Shown here piece after piece: positions 34,244-41,882 of a DNA stretch of 64,000 nucleotides; the first letter of the stretch is position 1; the number at the start of each line of letters is the position of its first letter. The stretch is from assembly GCA_021166775.1 (NCBI GenBank), contig JAJPEQ010000003.1, positions 61,347 through 125,346 of the forward strand. The letters are read 5' to 3'. The notes under the pieces are model-generated. The model saw only the letters and a program-made list of their open reading frames with translations. It was not told the origin of the DNA and did no database searches. The position numbers and the translations under genes were made by a program. The stretch comes from Comamonas sp. Lineage in GTDB: Bacteria > Pseudomonadota > Gammaproteobacteria > Burkholderiales > Burkholderiaceae_C.

Positions 34244-35068
34244 TCAGAACGTCCCCGGATACAGCCCGCCATCGAGCAGCAGGTTCTGCCCGTTGATGTA
34301 GCCCGCCAGCGGGCTGCACAGGAAGGCGCAGAGGGCGCCGAACTCCGCAGGCGTGCCGAAGCGGCGTGCAGGGATCTGCGCCGCCTGGCTGGCGCGGATT
34401 TCTTCCAGGCTCTTGCCGGCCTTTTGCGCCGCCGCCACCAGCGTGGCGTTGAGGCGGTCGGTGTCGAACTTGCCGGGCAGCAGGTTGTTCACCGTCACGC
34501 CGCGCGCGGCGATACCCGAGCGCGCCAGGCCGGCGACGAAGCCCGTGAGGCCGCTGCGCGCGCCGTTGGACAGCGCCAGGATGTCGATTGGCGCCTTCAC
34601 GGCGCTGGATGTGATGTTCAGGACGCGTCCGTAGCCACGCTCGGCCATGCCGTCGACCACGGCCTTGATGAGCTCGATCGGGGTGAGCATGTTGGCGCCC
34701 ACCGCGCGCTGCCAGTCCTCGGGCGTGAAGCCGCGGAAATTGCCGGTGGGCGGGCCGCCGGCGTTGGTCACCACGATGTCGAAACCGCGCCCCGGCCCAC
34801 CCGGCGCGTTCCAGACGGCCTCGCGTCCCTCGGGCGTGGTGATGTCGCAGGCTACGGCGACGATTTCAGGCTCATTTTGGCCTGTAGCGCTTGACCAATC
34901 AGCGCTGACAGCTCTTAATTCAGTAGCTGTCTGCTGCAGCGGCGCCTCGGTGCGGGCGTTGATGAGCACGTTCACGCCTTCGCTCACCAGGGCCTCGGCG
35001 CAGCCACGGCCCAGTCCCTTGCTTGCGCCGCACACGAGCGCCCAGCGCCCGGCGATTCCCAGATCCAT
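34244..35068 (-). CDS. SDR family oxidoreductase lacking the YxxxK motif
   Basis: 274 residues with a Rossmann fold. The cofactor motif is GASKGLGRGCA (residues 14-24), NAG is present in VTNAGGPPTGNF, and the catalytic Ser is in VLNITSSAVKAP. Where classical SDRs have Tyr-x-x-x-Lys, this protein reads ALSNGARSGLTGF, so both Tyr and Lys are missing. The C-terminus SPLAGYINGQNLLLDGGLYPG is normal. Residues about 45-69 are encoded by a palindromic repeat and include an extra loop (VSADWSSATGQNEPE) before the VACDIT strand. GGAGAA precedes ATG 35068. It converges on gltS. Substrate unknown; it may be a non-reductase member. Confidence 0.85.
   Translation of the reverse strand: MDLGIAGRWALVCGASKGLGRGCAEALVSEGVNVLINARTEAPLQQTATELRAVSADWSSATGQNEPEIVAVACDITTPEGREAVWNAPGGPGRGFDIVVTNAGGPPTGNFRGFTPEDWQRAVGANMLTPIELIKAVVDGMAERGYGRVLNITSSAVKAPIDILALSNGARSGLTGFVAGLARSGIAARGVTVNNLLPGKFDTDRLNATLVAAAQKAGKSLEEIRASQAAQIPARRFGTPAEFGALCAFLCSPLAGYINGQNLLLDGGLYPGTF
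34862..34935 (+). repeat. Dispersed palindromic repeat, copy B (inside the SDR gene)
   Basis: The core at 34879-34913 reads GGCC-(3)-AGCGCTTG-(7)-AGCGCTGACAGCT. It matches copy E at 56092-56126 without gaps except in the spacer positions. The upstream tract TTTCAGGC is shared with copy A. It lies fully within coding sequence and keeps the frame open. Confidence 0.7.
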
Positions 35069-35125
35069 GGTGGCTTCTCCTTGTTTTTCGTCAGCCCCGA
35101 TCATGCCCGGATCGCGGCGCAAGGG

Positions 35126-36469
35126 TCATGCGCTGGCGGGGAGCACCAGGCGCATGCGCAGGCCCCCCAGCGGCGAGGCGAGCGCCTCGATGCGTCCGCC
35201 ATAGGTCTGCGCCAGCGTGCGCACGATGTCCAGGCCCAGGCCCGCGCCGCCGTTGGTGTCGCTGAGCTGCGCGCCGCGCTCGAACATGCGCTCGCGCTCG
35301 GCCTCGGGGATGCCGGGGCCGTCGTCGTCGATGGTGAAGACGAGCTGCCCGCCTTCGCGGTGCGTATCGACGCGCACGCGCGTGCGCGCCCACTTGCCGG
35401 CGTTATCGATGAGGTTGCCGAGCATTTCGTAGAGGTCCTGCGCCTCGCCGCGGAAGTTTTCATCCTGCGCGCCGGGCGCCAGCTCGAAGCTCACGCCACG
35501 CTCGGCGTGCAGCCGCGCCATGGTGCGCAGCAGCGCCTGCAGCGGTTCGAGCACCGGCGTCGCCAGACCCGTGGCGCGCACGGCGGCGCTGGCGCGGGCA
35601 CGCGCCAGGTGCCAGTCAACCTGGCGGCGCGCCGCCTCGGCCTGTTCGCGCACCAGCCGGGCCAGCGGCGTGTCCTGCTCGCCGGCGGCGTTGGCCAGGA
35701 TGGTAAGCGGCGTGTTGACCGCGTGCGCCAGGTTGCCCGCCTGCGCGCGGGCGCGGCGCACCATGTCGGCGTTTTCGCCGAGCACGTGGTTGAATTCATC
35801 GACCAGGGGCGCGACCTCGCGTGGAAAACGCCCCTGCAGCGCGCTGGCATCGCCGGTGCGCACGGCCGCCAGGCGCTGGCGCAGCAGCGCCAGCGGCGCC
35901 AGCAGCAGGCGCAGCTGCAGCCACACCGCCAGCAGCAGCCCGGCGGCCAGCACCGCCAGCGCAAACAGCAGCAAGCGCGTGAAGCGCGCGATGGGCTCGG
36001 CAATCAGCGTCTCGTCCGCCGCCACCGCCACGACGAGCGGCGGCGCGTCGTCCTCGGGCAACTGCAGCGTGCGCGCCAGCGCCAGCAGCGCACCGCCCTG
36101 CGCATCCCGCAGATGCAGCAGTCGGTCGCCCGCGCCGGGGGACGCGGGCAGCGCCAGGGTTTCGTCCCAAAGCGAGCGCGAGCGCGCCAACCCCGCCTTG
36201 GGCACGGTGCCAAGTTCGTCGATCTGCCAGTACCAGCCCGACAGCGGCTGGGTAAAGCGCGCCTCGGGCAGGGCGCCCACCACCAGGCGACCGTTCGTCC
36301 AATCGATGCTGCCGCTGAGCGCGTCAAGCTGCATCGTGAGCTGCGCCTGCCACTGCTGCGTGACGTGGTCGCGGAACAGCGCGACCAGCCCCCACGCGGT
36401 GCCCGCCAGCGTCAGCGCCACCCAGACCAGCGTGCCCGCCAGCAGGCGCCAGCGCAGCGATCCCGTCAT
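35126..36469 (-). CDS. two-component sensor histidine kinase
   Basis: 447 residues. Two membrane helices (about 8-30 and 165-190) enclose a periplasmic domain of about 135 residues. A HAMP-like linker follows, then the phosphoacceptor His in NLAHAVNTPLTILAN and the ATPase domain with N box LGNLIDNAGKWA, G1 DDDGPGIP and G2 GGAGLGLDIV. This is the PhoQ-like class. Its ATG overlaps the response regulator stop as ATGA. The periplasmic PepSY protein encoded two genes upstream is a plausible accessory of the sensor domain. Confidence 0.93.
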   Translation of the reverse strand: MTGSLRWRLLAGTLVWVALTLAGTAWGLVALFRDHVTQQWQAQLTMQLDALSGSIDWTNGRLVVGALPEARFTQPLSGWYWQIDELGTVPKAGLARSRSLWDETLALPASPGAGDRLLHLRDAQGGALLALARTLQLPEDDAPPLVVAVAADETLIAEPIARFTRLLLFALAVLAAGLLLAVWLQLRLLLAPLALLRQRLAAVRTGDASALQGRFPREVAPLVDEFNHVLGENADMVRRARAQAGNLAHAVNTPLTILANAAGEQDTPLARLVREQAEAARRQVDWHLARARASAAVRATGLATPVLEPLQALLRTMARLHAERGVSFELAPGAQDENFRGEAQDLYEMLGNLIDNAGKWARTRVRVDTHREGGQLVFTIDDDGPGIPEAERERMFERGAQLSDTNGGAGLGLDIVRTLAQTYGGRIEALASPLGGLRMRLVLPASA

Positions 36470-37131
36470 GCGCCCGCGTCCACCAGCCGGTAACCCAGGC
36501 CGCGCACGGTCTCGATGCTGCCCTCGGGCAGCTTCTTGCGCAGACGGGCCACGAAGACCTCGATGGTGTTGGAGTCGCGATCGCTCCCCTCGGGATAGAT
36601 GTGCTCGGACAGTTCGGTGCGCGAGAGCACCTCGCCCTTGCGCTGCATCAAGAGCTGCAGCAGCTTGAATTCATGGCTCGTGAGCACCAGCGGCTGGCCA
36701 TCGACGAGCACGCGCGCGCTGCGCGTGTCGAGCACGATGGCGCCGCAGTGCCACACGCTGCTCGCGTGCTCGCTGCCACGGCGCAGCAGCGCGCGCAGGC
36801 GCGCCAGCAGCTCTTCCATGTGAAACGGCTTGGCCAGGTAGTCGTCCGCCCCCGCGTCCATGCCCTGCACCTTCTCCTGCCAGCTCGAGCGCGCGGTGAG
36901 AATCAGCACCGGCATGCCCCGCTCGGCCGCGCGCCAGTGGCGCAACGCCGAGAGGCCGTCGAGCAACGGCAGGCCCAGGTCGAGCACCACCGCGTCGAAG
37001 TCCTCCACCTCGCCCAGGTATTGCGCCTCGCGGCCATCGGCGGCCTGTTCCACGGTGTGGCCGGCGGCCGCGATCGCCTGCACGAGCTGCGCCCGCAGGG
37101 TCGGTTCATCTTCCACCACGAGGATGCGCAT
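36466..37131 (-). CDS. OmpR/PhoP-family response regulator
   Basis: 221 residues. The receiver domain has acidic residues in VVEDEPTLRAQ, the phosphorylated Asp in VVLDLGLPLLDG and the conserved Lys in DDYLAKPFHMEELL. A C-terminal winged helix follows (LTSHEFKLLQLLMQRKGEVLSRTELSEHIY ... NTIEVFVARLRKKL). Such regulators bind direct repeats spaced 11 bp, exactly the arrangement seen before this operon and before cytochrome b561 and the 46.8 kb gene. Its start overlaps the PepSY stop (TGATG). Confidence 0.94.
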   Translation of the reverse strand: MRILVVEDEPTLRAQLVQAIAAAGHTVEQAADGREAQYLGEVEDFDAVVLDLGLPLLDGLSALRHWRAAERGMPVLILTARSSWQEKVQGMDAGADDYLAKPFHMEELLARLRALLRRGSEHASSVWHCGAIVLDTRSARVLVDGQPLVLTSHEFKLLQLLMQRKGEVLSRTELSEHIYPEGSDRDSNTIEVFVARLRKKLPEGSIETVRGLGYRLVDAGA

Positions 37132-37469
37132 CAGTGTTTGCCCTTCTGCCTGACCTGGAGGACCTGCGCATTCTGCGCGTCCACGTCCAGCTTGGCCACG
37201 CGGCCATCGGGCTGCAGCAGGCGGATTTCGTAAACGTAGTGCCCGTGCTCGTGCTCGAACTCCACCTTGAGCACCTGCCCCGGCCAGCCCTGCTCCTGCA
37301 GCCGGGCAAGCACGGTGCTCAGCGGCAGCACCAGCCCCTGAGCCAGCGCCTGTCGCGCGCGCTCGTGATCGTCGTCGGCGGCGTGCAGGGCGCCCCAGGG
37401 CAGCAGCATGGCCAGACCCACGGCGCAGGCGGCGACATGGCGGCGGCGAAGGAGGGTGGGCGTGTTCAT
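37131..37469 (-). CDS. secreted PepSY-domain protein
   Basis: 112 residues with a signal peptide (about 1-31, ending ALHAADD) and one PepSY domain with the pattern VLKVEFEHEHGHYVYEIRLLQPDGRVAKLDVDAQ. PepSY proteins are small periplasmic modules that bind or inhibit partner domains. ATG 37469 is preferred over an in-frame ATG at 37493 because the predicted promoter (-10 at 37483-37478) lies between them. No SD is seen, and the mRNA could be leaderless. First gene of the PepSY-RR-HK operon. Confidence 0.85.
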   Translation of the reverse strand: MNTPTLLRRRHVAACAVGLAMLLPWGALHAADDDHERARQALAQGLVLPLSTVLARLQEQGWPGQVLKVEFEHEHGHYVYEIRLLQPDGRVAKLDVDAQNAQVLQVRQKGKH

Positions 37470-37477
37470 GGCTGCAA

Positions 37478-37510
37478 GGTATAGCGCAGTCATGATGAAC
37501 GGCGGCTGAA
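37478..37510 (-). promoter_or_regulatory. Response-regulator-like site and -10 of the PepSY-RR-HK operon
   Basis: On the minus strand TTCAGCCGCCGTTCA (37510-37496) is followed after exactly 12 nt by TATACC (37483-37478). The same 15-bp pattern, TTCAG-N5-GTTCA with 11-bp TTCA periodicity, and the same 12-nt gap to a -10-like box occur at 38065-38097 and 46712-46744. The predicted transcription start falls at or next to the ATG of the PepSY gene. Confidence 0.65.
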
Positions 37511-37525
37511 TGCCCGCGCCGCGCC

Positions 37526-37942
37526 TCACCTCATGCGCAGCACATGACCCGATCGGTCGAACGCCACCATGTCCCGCAACCGGCCGCCGTTGATGGCGTT
37601 GACCATGAAGCGCAGCGGCTGCTCGGCCGCATCGCTGCCGGGCGCAACGCCGGCGCGCCCCGACAGCGTGCTGACGAAGACCACGTCCCAATGCATGCCG
37701 GTCTGCTCCGACTCGGTGCGCAGCGCCGCGAAACTCGCGACCTCTTCAGGCGCCTTGTCCACGCACAGGCGCGGCTGCAGGTGGCCGCCCTCACCGCGCT
37801 CGAAGCGCTCGCGCTGCGCCGCGCTGGCGTCCGCCGCGAGCTCGCGCTCGGCAAACACGAACAGCAGGCGCTGCGGCTCATCCTGCCGGTGCGCGGCCTG
37901 GAGCAAATCATCGAAACTTTCAAGCGCGTCCGGGCTGGCCAT
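37526..37942 (-). CDS. conserved hypothetical protein (often labelled ribonucleotide reductase subunit alpha)
   Basis: 138 residues, apparently cytosolic. It matches a small conserved burkholderial family with the pattern FDDLLQAAHRQDEPQRLLFVFAERELAADA, then HLQPRLCVDKAPEEVASFAAL and WDVVFVSTLSGRAG, ending GRLRDMVAFDRSGHVL. Databases often name it ribonucleotide reductase subunit alpha, but it has none of that enzyme's motifs and is far too short. AGGAATCC precedes ATG 37942. It sits between the PepSY-RR-HK operon and the divergent cytochrome b561 gene. Function unknown. Confidence 0.8.
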   Translation of the reverse strand: MASPDALESFDDLLQAAHRQDEPQRLLFVFAERELAADASAAQRERFERGEGGHLQPRLCVDKAPEEVASFAALRTESEQTGMHWDVVFVSTLSGRAGVAPGSDAAEQPLRFMVNAINGGRLRDMVAFDRSGHVLRMR

Positions 37943-38042
37943 GGTGCGGATTCCTGCGGGGTGGGAGGGGTCGATGGCGAACTGTAGCGTGAAGGCGCCC
38001 GCGCGCAGCCGCCCGTGCCCGCGCACCCTTCATCACGCCACA

Positions 38043-38097
38043 TGAACGCCACATGAACGCGGCCTTCAGAATCGGTTCACAGCGCCCGCCTCACAAT
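38043..38097 (+). promoter_or_regulatory. Response-regulator-like site and -10 upstream of cytochrome b561
   Basis: TGAACG occurs at 38043 and 38054 (11 bp apart). It is followed by TTCAGAATCGGTTCA (38065-38079), whose TTCA repeats are also 11 bp apart. Then 12 nt later comes CACAAT (38092-38097). Both the order and the spacing are repeated at 46690-46744. Confidence 0.65.
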
Positions 38098-38151
38098 GCC
38101 TGCGCACCCGACACGGTTCGGGCCTGCAACACGAACAAGACGGAGCTCCTC

Positions 38152-38745
38152 ATGCCGACCACCCCACGCACGCGCTACCCCACGGCGCTCATCACGTTGC
38201 ACTGGCTGACCCTCGCGCTGATGCTCGGCGTGTATGCGCTCATCGAGCTGCACGACCTGCTGCCCAAGGGCGGCGACGCGCGCGCGCTGGTCAAGGCCTG
38301 GCACGAAACGCTGGGCGTGACGGTGTTTGCCGTGGTGCTGCTGCGCCTGCCGCTGCGCCTGCTGCTGGGCGTGCCGCCCGCGCTGGCCACGACGCCGCGC
38401 TGGCAGCACCAGCTCGCCCGTGCCATGCACTGGGCGCTCTATGGCCTGCTCATCGCCGCGCCCATCCTCGGCTACCTGAGCCTGAACGCCCAGGGCACGC
38501 CGGTGCCGTTCTTCGGCCTGCAGATGCCGGTGTTCATCGGCCCCGATCGCGCCCTGATGCGCCAGATCAAGGAAATTCACGAAGCCGTGGGCACAATGGG
38601 TTACTGGCTCATCGGTCTGCACGCCGGCGCCGCGCTGGCGCACCACTACCTGATGCATGACGACACACTGCGCCGCATGGGGCTCTCGCGCCCGACCCCG
38701 GCGGCGCTCACGCCTACCCCGGGCACACACAGGGACACGCCATGA
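38152..38745 (+). CDS. cytochrome b561-family membrane protein
   Basis: 197 residues with four membrane helices. Haem-ligand histidines are expected in LITLHWLTLALML, VKAWHETLGVTVF, LARAMHWALYG and GLHAGAALAHHY, the usual b561/YodB arrangement. The protein would pass electrons across the inner membrane. ATG 38152 has CGGAGCTCCTC before it; the 33 extra codons upstream lie in the promoter. First gene of a rightward operon continuing to apbE, preceded by the response-regulator-like site. Confidence 0.92.
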   Translation: MPTTPRTRYPTALITLHWLTLALMLGVYALIELHDLLPKGGDARALVKAWHETLGVTVFAVVLLRLPLRLLLGVPPALATTPRWQHQLARAMHWALYGLLIAAPILGYLSLNAQGTPVPFFGLQMPVFIGPDRALMRQIKEIHEAVGTMGYWLIGLHAGAALAHHYLMHDDTLRRMGLSRPTPAALTPTPGTHRDTP

Positions 38746-39155
38746 AATCCAGGACCCCTCTCTTCGTCGCCGCGCTCGCGCTGGCCGCGCTGCCCGCCCT
38801 GGCCAGCGACGACTGCGATGCACCCGTCGAGCGCTGGCAATCGCGCGAGGCGGTGCAACAGATGGCGGCCAGCCAGGGCTGGACGGTGCAGCGCCTGAAG
38901 ATCGACGACGGCTGCTACGAACTGCGCGCCACCGACGCACAGGGGCGCAGCATCAAGGCCAAGGTGGATCCCGAGACGCTGCAGATCATCAAGATCAAGC
39001 GCAGGGAGCGCCGCCGCGATCAGCGCCGCGACCATGAGGAACGCGGCGACACCGGCGCGCAGGCACCGGCCGCATCACCCACCTCCACGGCGGACGCACC
39101 GGCCGTGGCCCCCATCTTCACGCCGGGCGCCGCGCCGCGCGCCCGCATCGAGTGA
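38742..39155 (+). CDS. secreted PepSY-domain protein (PepSY_2 type)
   Basis: 137 residues. Signal peptide about 1-21 (ALPALAS), then a PepSY unit with two Cys (DDCDAPVERWQS and DDGCYELRATDAQGRSIKAKVDPETLQIIKI), probably disulphide-linked. A very basic stretch (KRRERRRDQRRDH) and an Ala/Pro/Thr-rich low-complexity tail follow. The ATG overlaps the cytochrome b561 stop as ATGA. It is a likely periplasmic partner of the redox proteins in this operon. Confidence 0.87.
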   Translation: MKSRTPLFVAALALAALPALASDDCDAPVERWQSREAVQQMAASQGWTVQRLKIDDGCYELRATDAQGRSIKAKVDPETLQIIKIKRRERRRDQRRDHEERGDTGAQAPAASPTSTADAPAVAPIFTPGAAPRARIE

Positions 39156-39183
39156 ATCCCCTTTGCCTCAACAGGAGCCTGTC

Positions 39184-39660
39184 ATGTCCAAACCCCTGCT
39201 CACCACCCTCGCCGCCGCCTGCGTGCTGGCCGTGCCCGCGCTGGCGCACAGCCGCCAGGTGACGCTGACGACCCAGCTCAAGAATTACAGCGGCGACGGC
39301 GCCTACCTCGCCATCTACCTGACCGACGCCAAGGGCGCCTACGCCGGCACCCTGTGGGTGGCGGGCGGAAAGGCCAAGTACTACAAGCACCTGTCGGACT
39401 GGAACCGCCTGTCCGCGCGCGACGCCAAACGCCTCGCGGGCGTGACCGGCGCCAGCGTGGGCGCGGGGCGCAAGCTCACCGTCACCGCGGATCTGGCCGA
39501 TGCGCTGATCGACGCGGGCTACGAAATCCGCATCGACGCGGCGGTGGAAGACCAGCGCGACAGCCCGTCCGAAGTCCGCGTGCCGCTGACCCGCGCCAAC
39601 GCCAGCCAGCCGCAGGCAGGCAAGCAGTACATCCAGTCGCTGACCTACCAGATTCAATAA
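39184..39660 (+). CDS. DUF2271 periplasmic protein, probable flavinylation target
   Basis: 158 residues with signal peptide (about 1-22). The DUF2271 pattern VTLTTQLKNYSGDGAYLAIYLTDAKGAYAGTLWVAGGKAKYYKHLSDW is clear. Residues 88-91 are TGAS, within LAGVTGASVGAG, resembling the S/T-G-A-T/S motif to which ApbE attaches FMN. A covalent flavin on Ser91 is therefore predicted, and apbE is two genes downstream. AGGAG precedes the ATG. Its role would be periplasmic electron carriage. Confidence 0.87.
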   Translation: MSKPLLTTLAAACVLAVPALAHSRQVTLTTQLKNYSGDGAYLAIYLTDAKGAYAGTLWVAGGKAKYYKHLSDWNRLSARDAKRLAGVTGASVGAGRKLTVTADLADALIDAGYEIRIDAAVEDQRDSPSEVRVPLTRANASQPQAGKQYIQSLTYQIQ

Positions 39661-39671
39661 AGGAAGCGCGC

Positions 39672-41882
39672 ATGGGTTGGAAATCCGTCCACCGCTGGCT
39701 CGGCCTGGCGCTGGGCACGCTCGCCATGGTGCTGGGCCTGAGCGGCGCGCTGCTCGCGTTCGACCCGGTGCAGCAGGCCTGGCAGGCCCCGGGGGATGCC
39801 GACACCCTGCCCGTGGCCGCGCTGGTGCAGCGCGTGCAGCAAACCATCCCCGGCATCGAGGAGGTGCGCCGCCTGCCTTCGGGCGTGATCGTGGTCTATT
39901 CCTTCGAGGGCGACCAGGCACGCGCGGTGCGCATCGATCCGGCCGACGGCGCTGTTCTCGGCCCCTACCAGGCCTCGGCCCTGCCACGCTGGGTCAAGAA
40001 CCTGCACCGCACGCTGCTCGCGGGCGACACGGGGCGCTGGGGCGCGGCCCTCACGGCACTGGCCATGCTGGTGCTCAGCGGCTCGGGCCTGGTGCTGCTG
40101 CTGCGGCGCATGGGCGGCTGGCGCCGCCTGGGTGCTCGCGTGCGCGGCACGCTGGCGCAGCGCGTGCACGTGGTGACGGGGCGCATCGTGCTGGCGGTGC
40201 TGCTGCTCACCTCGGTGACGGCGCTCTACATGAGCTCGACCACGCTGGGGCTGGTGTCGCTGGACGCCGCGCCCGAGCCCGAGGTCGCGTCCGCCGTCAC
40301 CGGCCAGGGCGAGCGAGCGGCCGGCGACATCGCGCTGCTGCGGCAGGTCGCGCTCCAGGACCTGCGCGCGCTCAACTTCCCCAACGCCTCCGACCCGGAG
40401 GACGCCTGGAAACTCACCACGCGCGATGGCGCCACCTGGCTCGACCGCTACTCCGGCGAGCCGCTGGCCACGCAGCCCGCCACGGCGGCGCAGCAGCTGT
40501 ACAACCTGGCGCTGATGCTGCACGCGGGCGAGGGCGCGTGGTGGTTCTGGGCCGTGGTGCTGGGCCTGGCGGGCGCGAGCGTGCCACTGTTCTGGGTCTC
40601 GGGCGTACTGATCTGGTGGCGCGCGCGCCAGGACCGTCCACGCATCACGAACAACAGCGCGCCGGCGCAGGCCGACATGCTGATCTTCGTGGCCAGCGAA
40701 GGCGGCAGCACCTGGGGCTTTGCGCAGGCGCTGCACGACGCGCTGGTGCGCGCCGGGCACCGCGTGCACAGCGCACCGCTGGAGCAGTTCCAGGCCGGCC
40801 CCGGGGCACGACAGGTCTTCGTGCTCGCGGCCACATATGGCGAGGGCCAGGCGCCCGCGCACGCCAGCGGCGCGCTCGCGCGCATCGCCGCGCTCAAGGC
40901 GGGCGCGGCACCGGTGACGGTGCTCGGGTTTGGCGACCGGCAGTTCCCCGCGTACTGCGCGTTCGCCAATGAGCTCGACGCGCTGCTGCGCGAGCGGGGC
41001 TGGCCCGCGCTGTTGCCGCTGGAGCGCATCCACCAGCAATCGGCGCAGCAGTTCGCGCGCTGGGGCGAGGCGCTGGCCACGGCCCTGGGCGAGGCACTCG
41101 TGCTCGACTACCGCCCGCGCCTGCCCGCGACCACCGCGCTCACGCTGGTCTCGCGCCAGGACTACGCGGGCATCGAAGGACAGAGCGCCGTCATCCTGCG
41201 TTTTGCCTGGCCCGCGCAGAGCGCCTGGGACAGGCTGCGCGGGCGCGGCCTGGCGCGCTTCGCGGCGGGCGACCTGATCGCCATCGTGCCGCCGGGCTCG
41301 CCCGTGCCGCGCTACTACTCGCTCGCGTCGGGCAGCGAGGACGGCTTTGTCGAGATCTGCGTGCGCCATCTGGCAGGCGGCCTGTGCTCCAGCCATCTCA
41401 TCGGCCTGCAGCCGGGCGAGCAGGTGCAGGCCTTCATCCGCGAGAACCCCGGCTTTGCCCTGCCCGCCAGTCGGCGCCCGGTGCTGCTCATTGGCGCGGG
41501 CACCGGGGTGGCGCCGCTGGCCGGCTTCATCCGCCGCAACGATCGGCGCGCGCCCATGCATCTGTGGTTCGGCGCGCGCGACCCGGCGCGTGACTATTAC
41601 TTCAAGCCCGAGATCGAACGCTGGCAGGGTGAAGGCCGCGTGGCCAGCGTGCGCACCGCGTTCTCGCGCGTGCCGGACGGGGGCGGCTACGTGCAGGATG
41701 CGCTGCGGCGCGACGCCGAGCGCGTGCGTTCCCTGATCGCCCGGGGCGCGCTGGTGCGCGTGTGCGGCAGCCGCCCGATGGCGCGCGGCGTGGCCGAGAC
41801 GCTGGACACCCTCCTGTCGGCGCTGGGCCTGAGCGTGGCGCAGCTCAAGGCCAGGGGGCGCTATGCCGAAGACGTCTTCTGA
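39672..41882 (+). CDS. PepSY-flavodoxin-NADPH reductase fusion protein
   Basis: 736 residues. The N-terminal part (about 1-325) is a PepSY membrane domain with four helices, starting MGWKSVHRWLGLALGTLAMVLGLSGALLAF. A flavodoxin domain follows from about 340 (MLIFVASEGGSTWGFAQAL, FVLAATYGEGQAP). The C-terminal part is a cytochrome-P450-reductase-type FAD/NADPH domain with PRYYSLASGSEDGFVEICVR (FAD), LLIGAGTGVAPLAGFIR (NADPH) and the end RGRYAEDVF. It would move electrons from cytosolic NADPH through FAD and FMN into the membrane and on to periplasmic carriers. It overlaps apbE by 20 bp. Confidence 0.92.
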   Translation: MGWKSVHRWLGLALGTLAMVLGLSGALLAFDPVQQAWQAPGDADTLPVAALVQRVQQTIPGIEEVRRLPSGVIVVYSFEGDQARAVRIDPADGAVLGPYQASALPRWVKNLHRTLLAGDTGRWGAALTALAMLVLSGSGLVLLLRRMGGWRRLGARVRGTLAQRVHVVTGRIVLAVLLLTSVTALYMSSTTLGLVSLDAAPEPEVASAVTGQGERAAGDIALLRQVALQDLRALNFPNASDPEDAWKLTTRDGATWLDRYSGEPLATQPATAAQQLYNLALMLHAGEGAWWFWAVVLGLAGASVPLFWVSGVLIWWRARQDRPRITNNSAPAQADMLIFVASEGGSTWGFAQALHDALVRAGHRVHSAPLEQFQAGPGARQVFVLAATYGEGQAPAHASGALARIAALKAGAAPVTVLGFGDRQFPAYCAFANELDALLRERGWPALLPLERIHQQSAQQFARWGEALATALGEALVLDYRPRLPATTALTLVSRQDYAGIEGQSAVILRFAWPAQSAWDRLRGRGLARFAAGDLIAIVPPGSPVPRYYSLASGSEDGFVEICVRHLAGGLCSSHLIGLQPGEQVQAFIRENPGFALPASRRPVLLIGAGTGVAPLAGFIRRNDRRAPMHLWFGARDPARDYYFKPEIERWQGEGRVASVRTAFSRVPDGGGYVQDALRRDAERVRSLIARGALVRVCGSRPMARGVAETLDTLLSALGLSVAQLKARGRYAEDVF

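Noticed and set aside
37526..37942. Ribonucleotide reductase subunit
   Set aside because: The name circulates for this small family, but the protein is 138 residues and has no reductase motifs.
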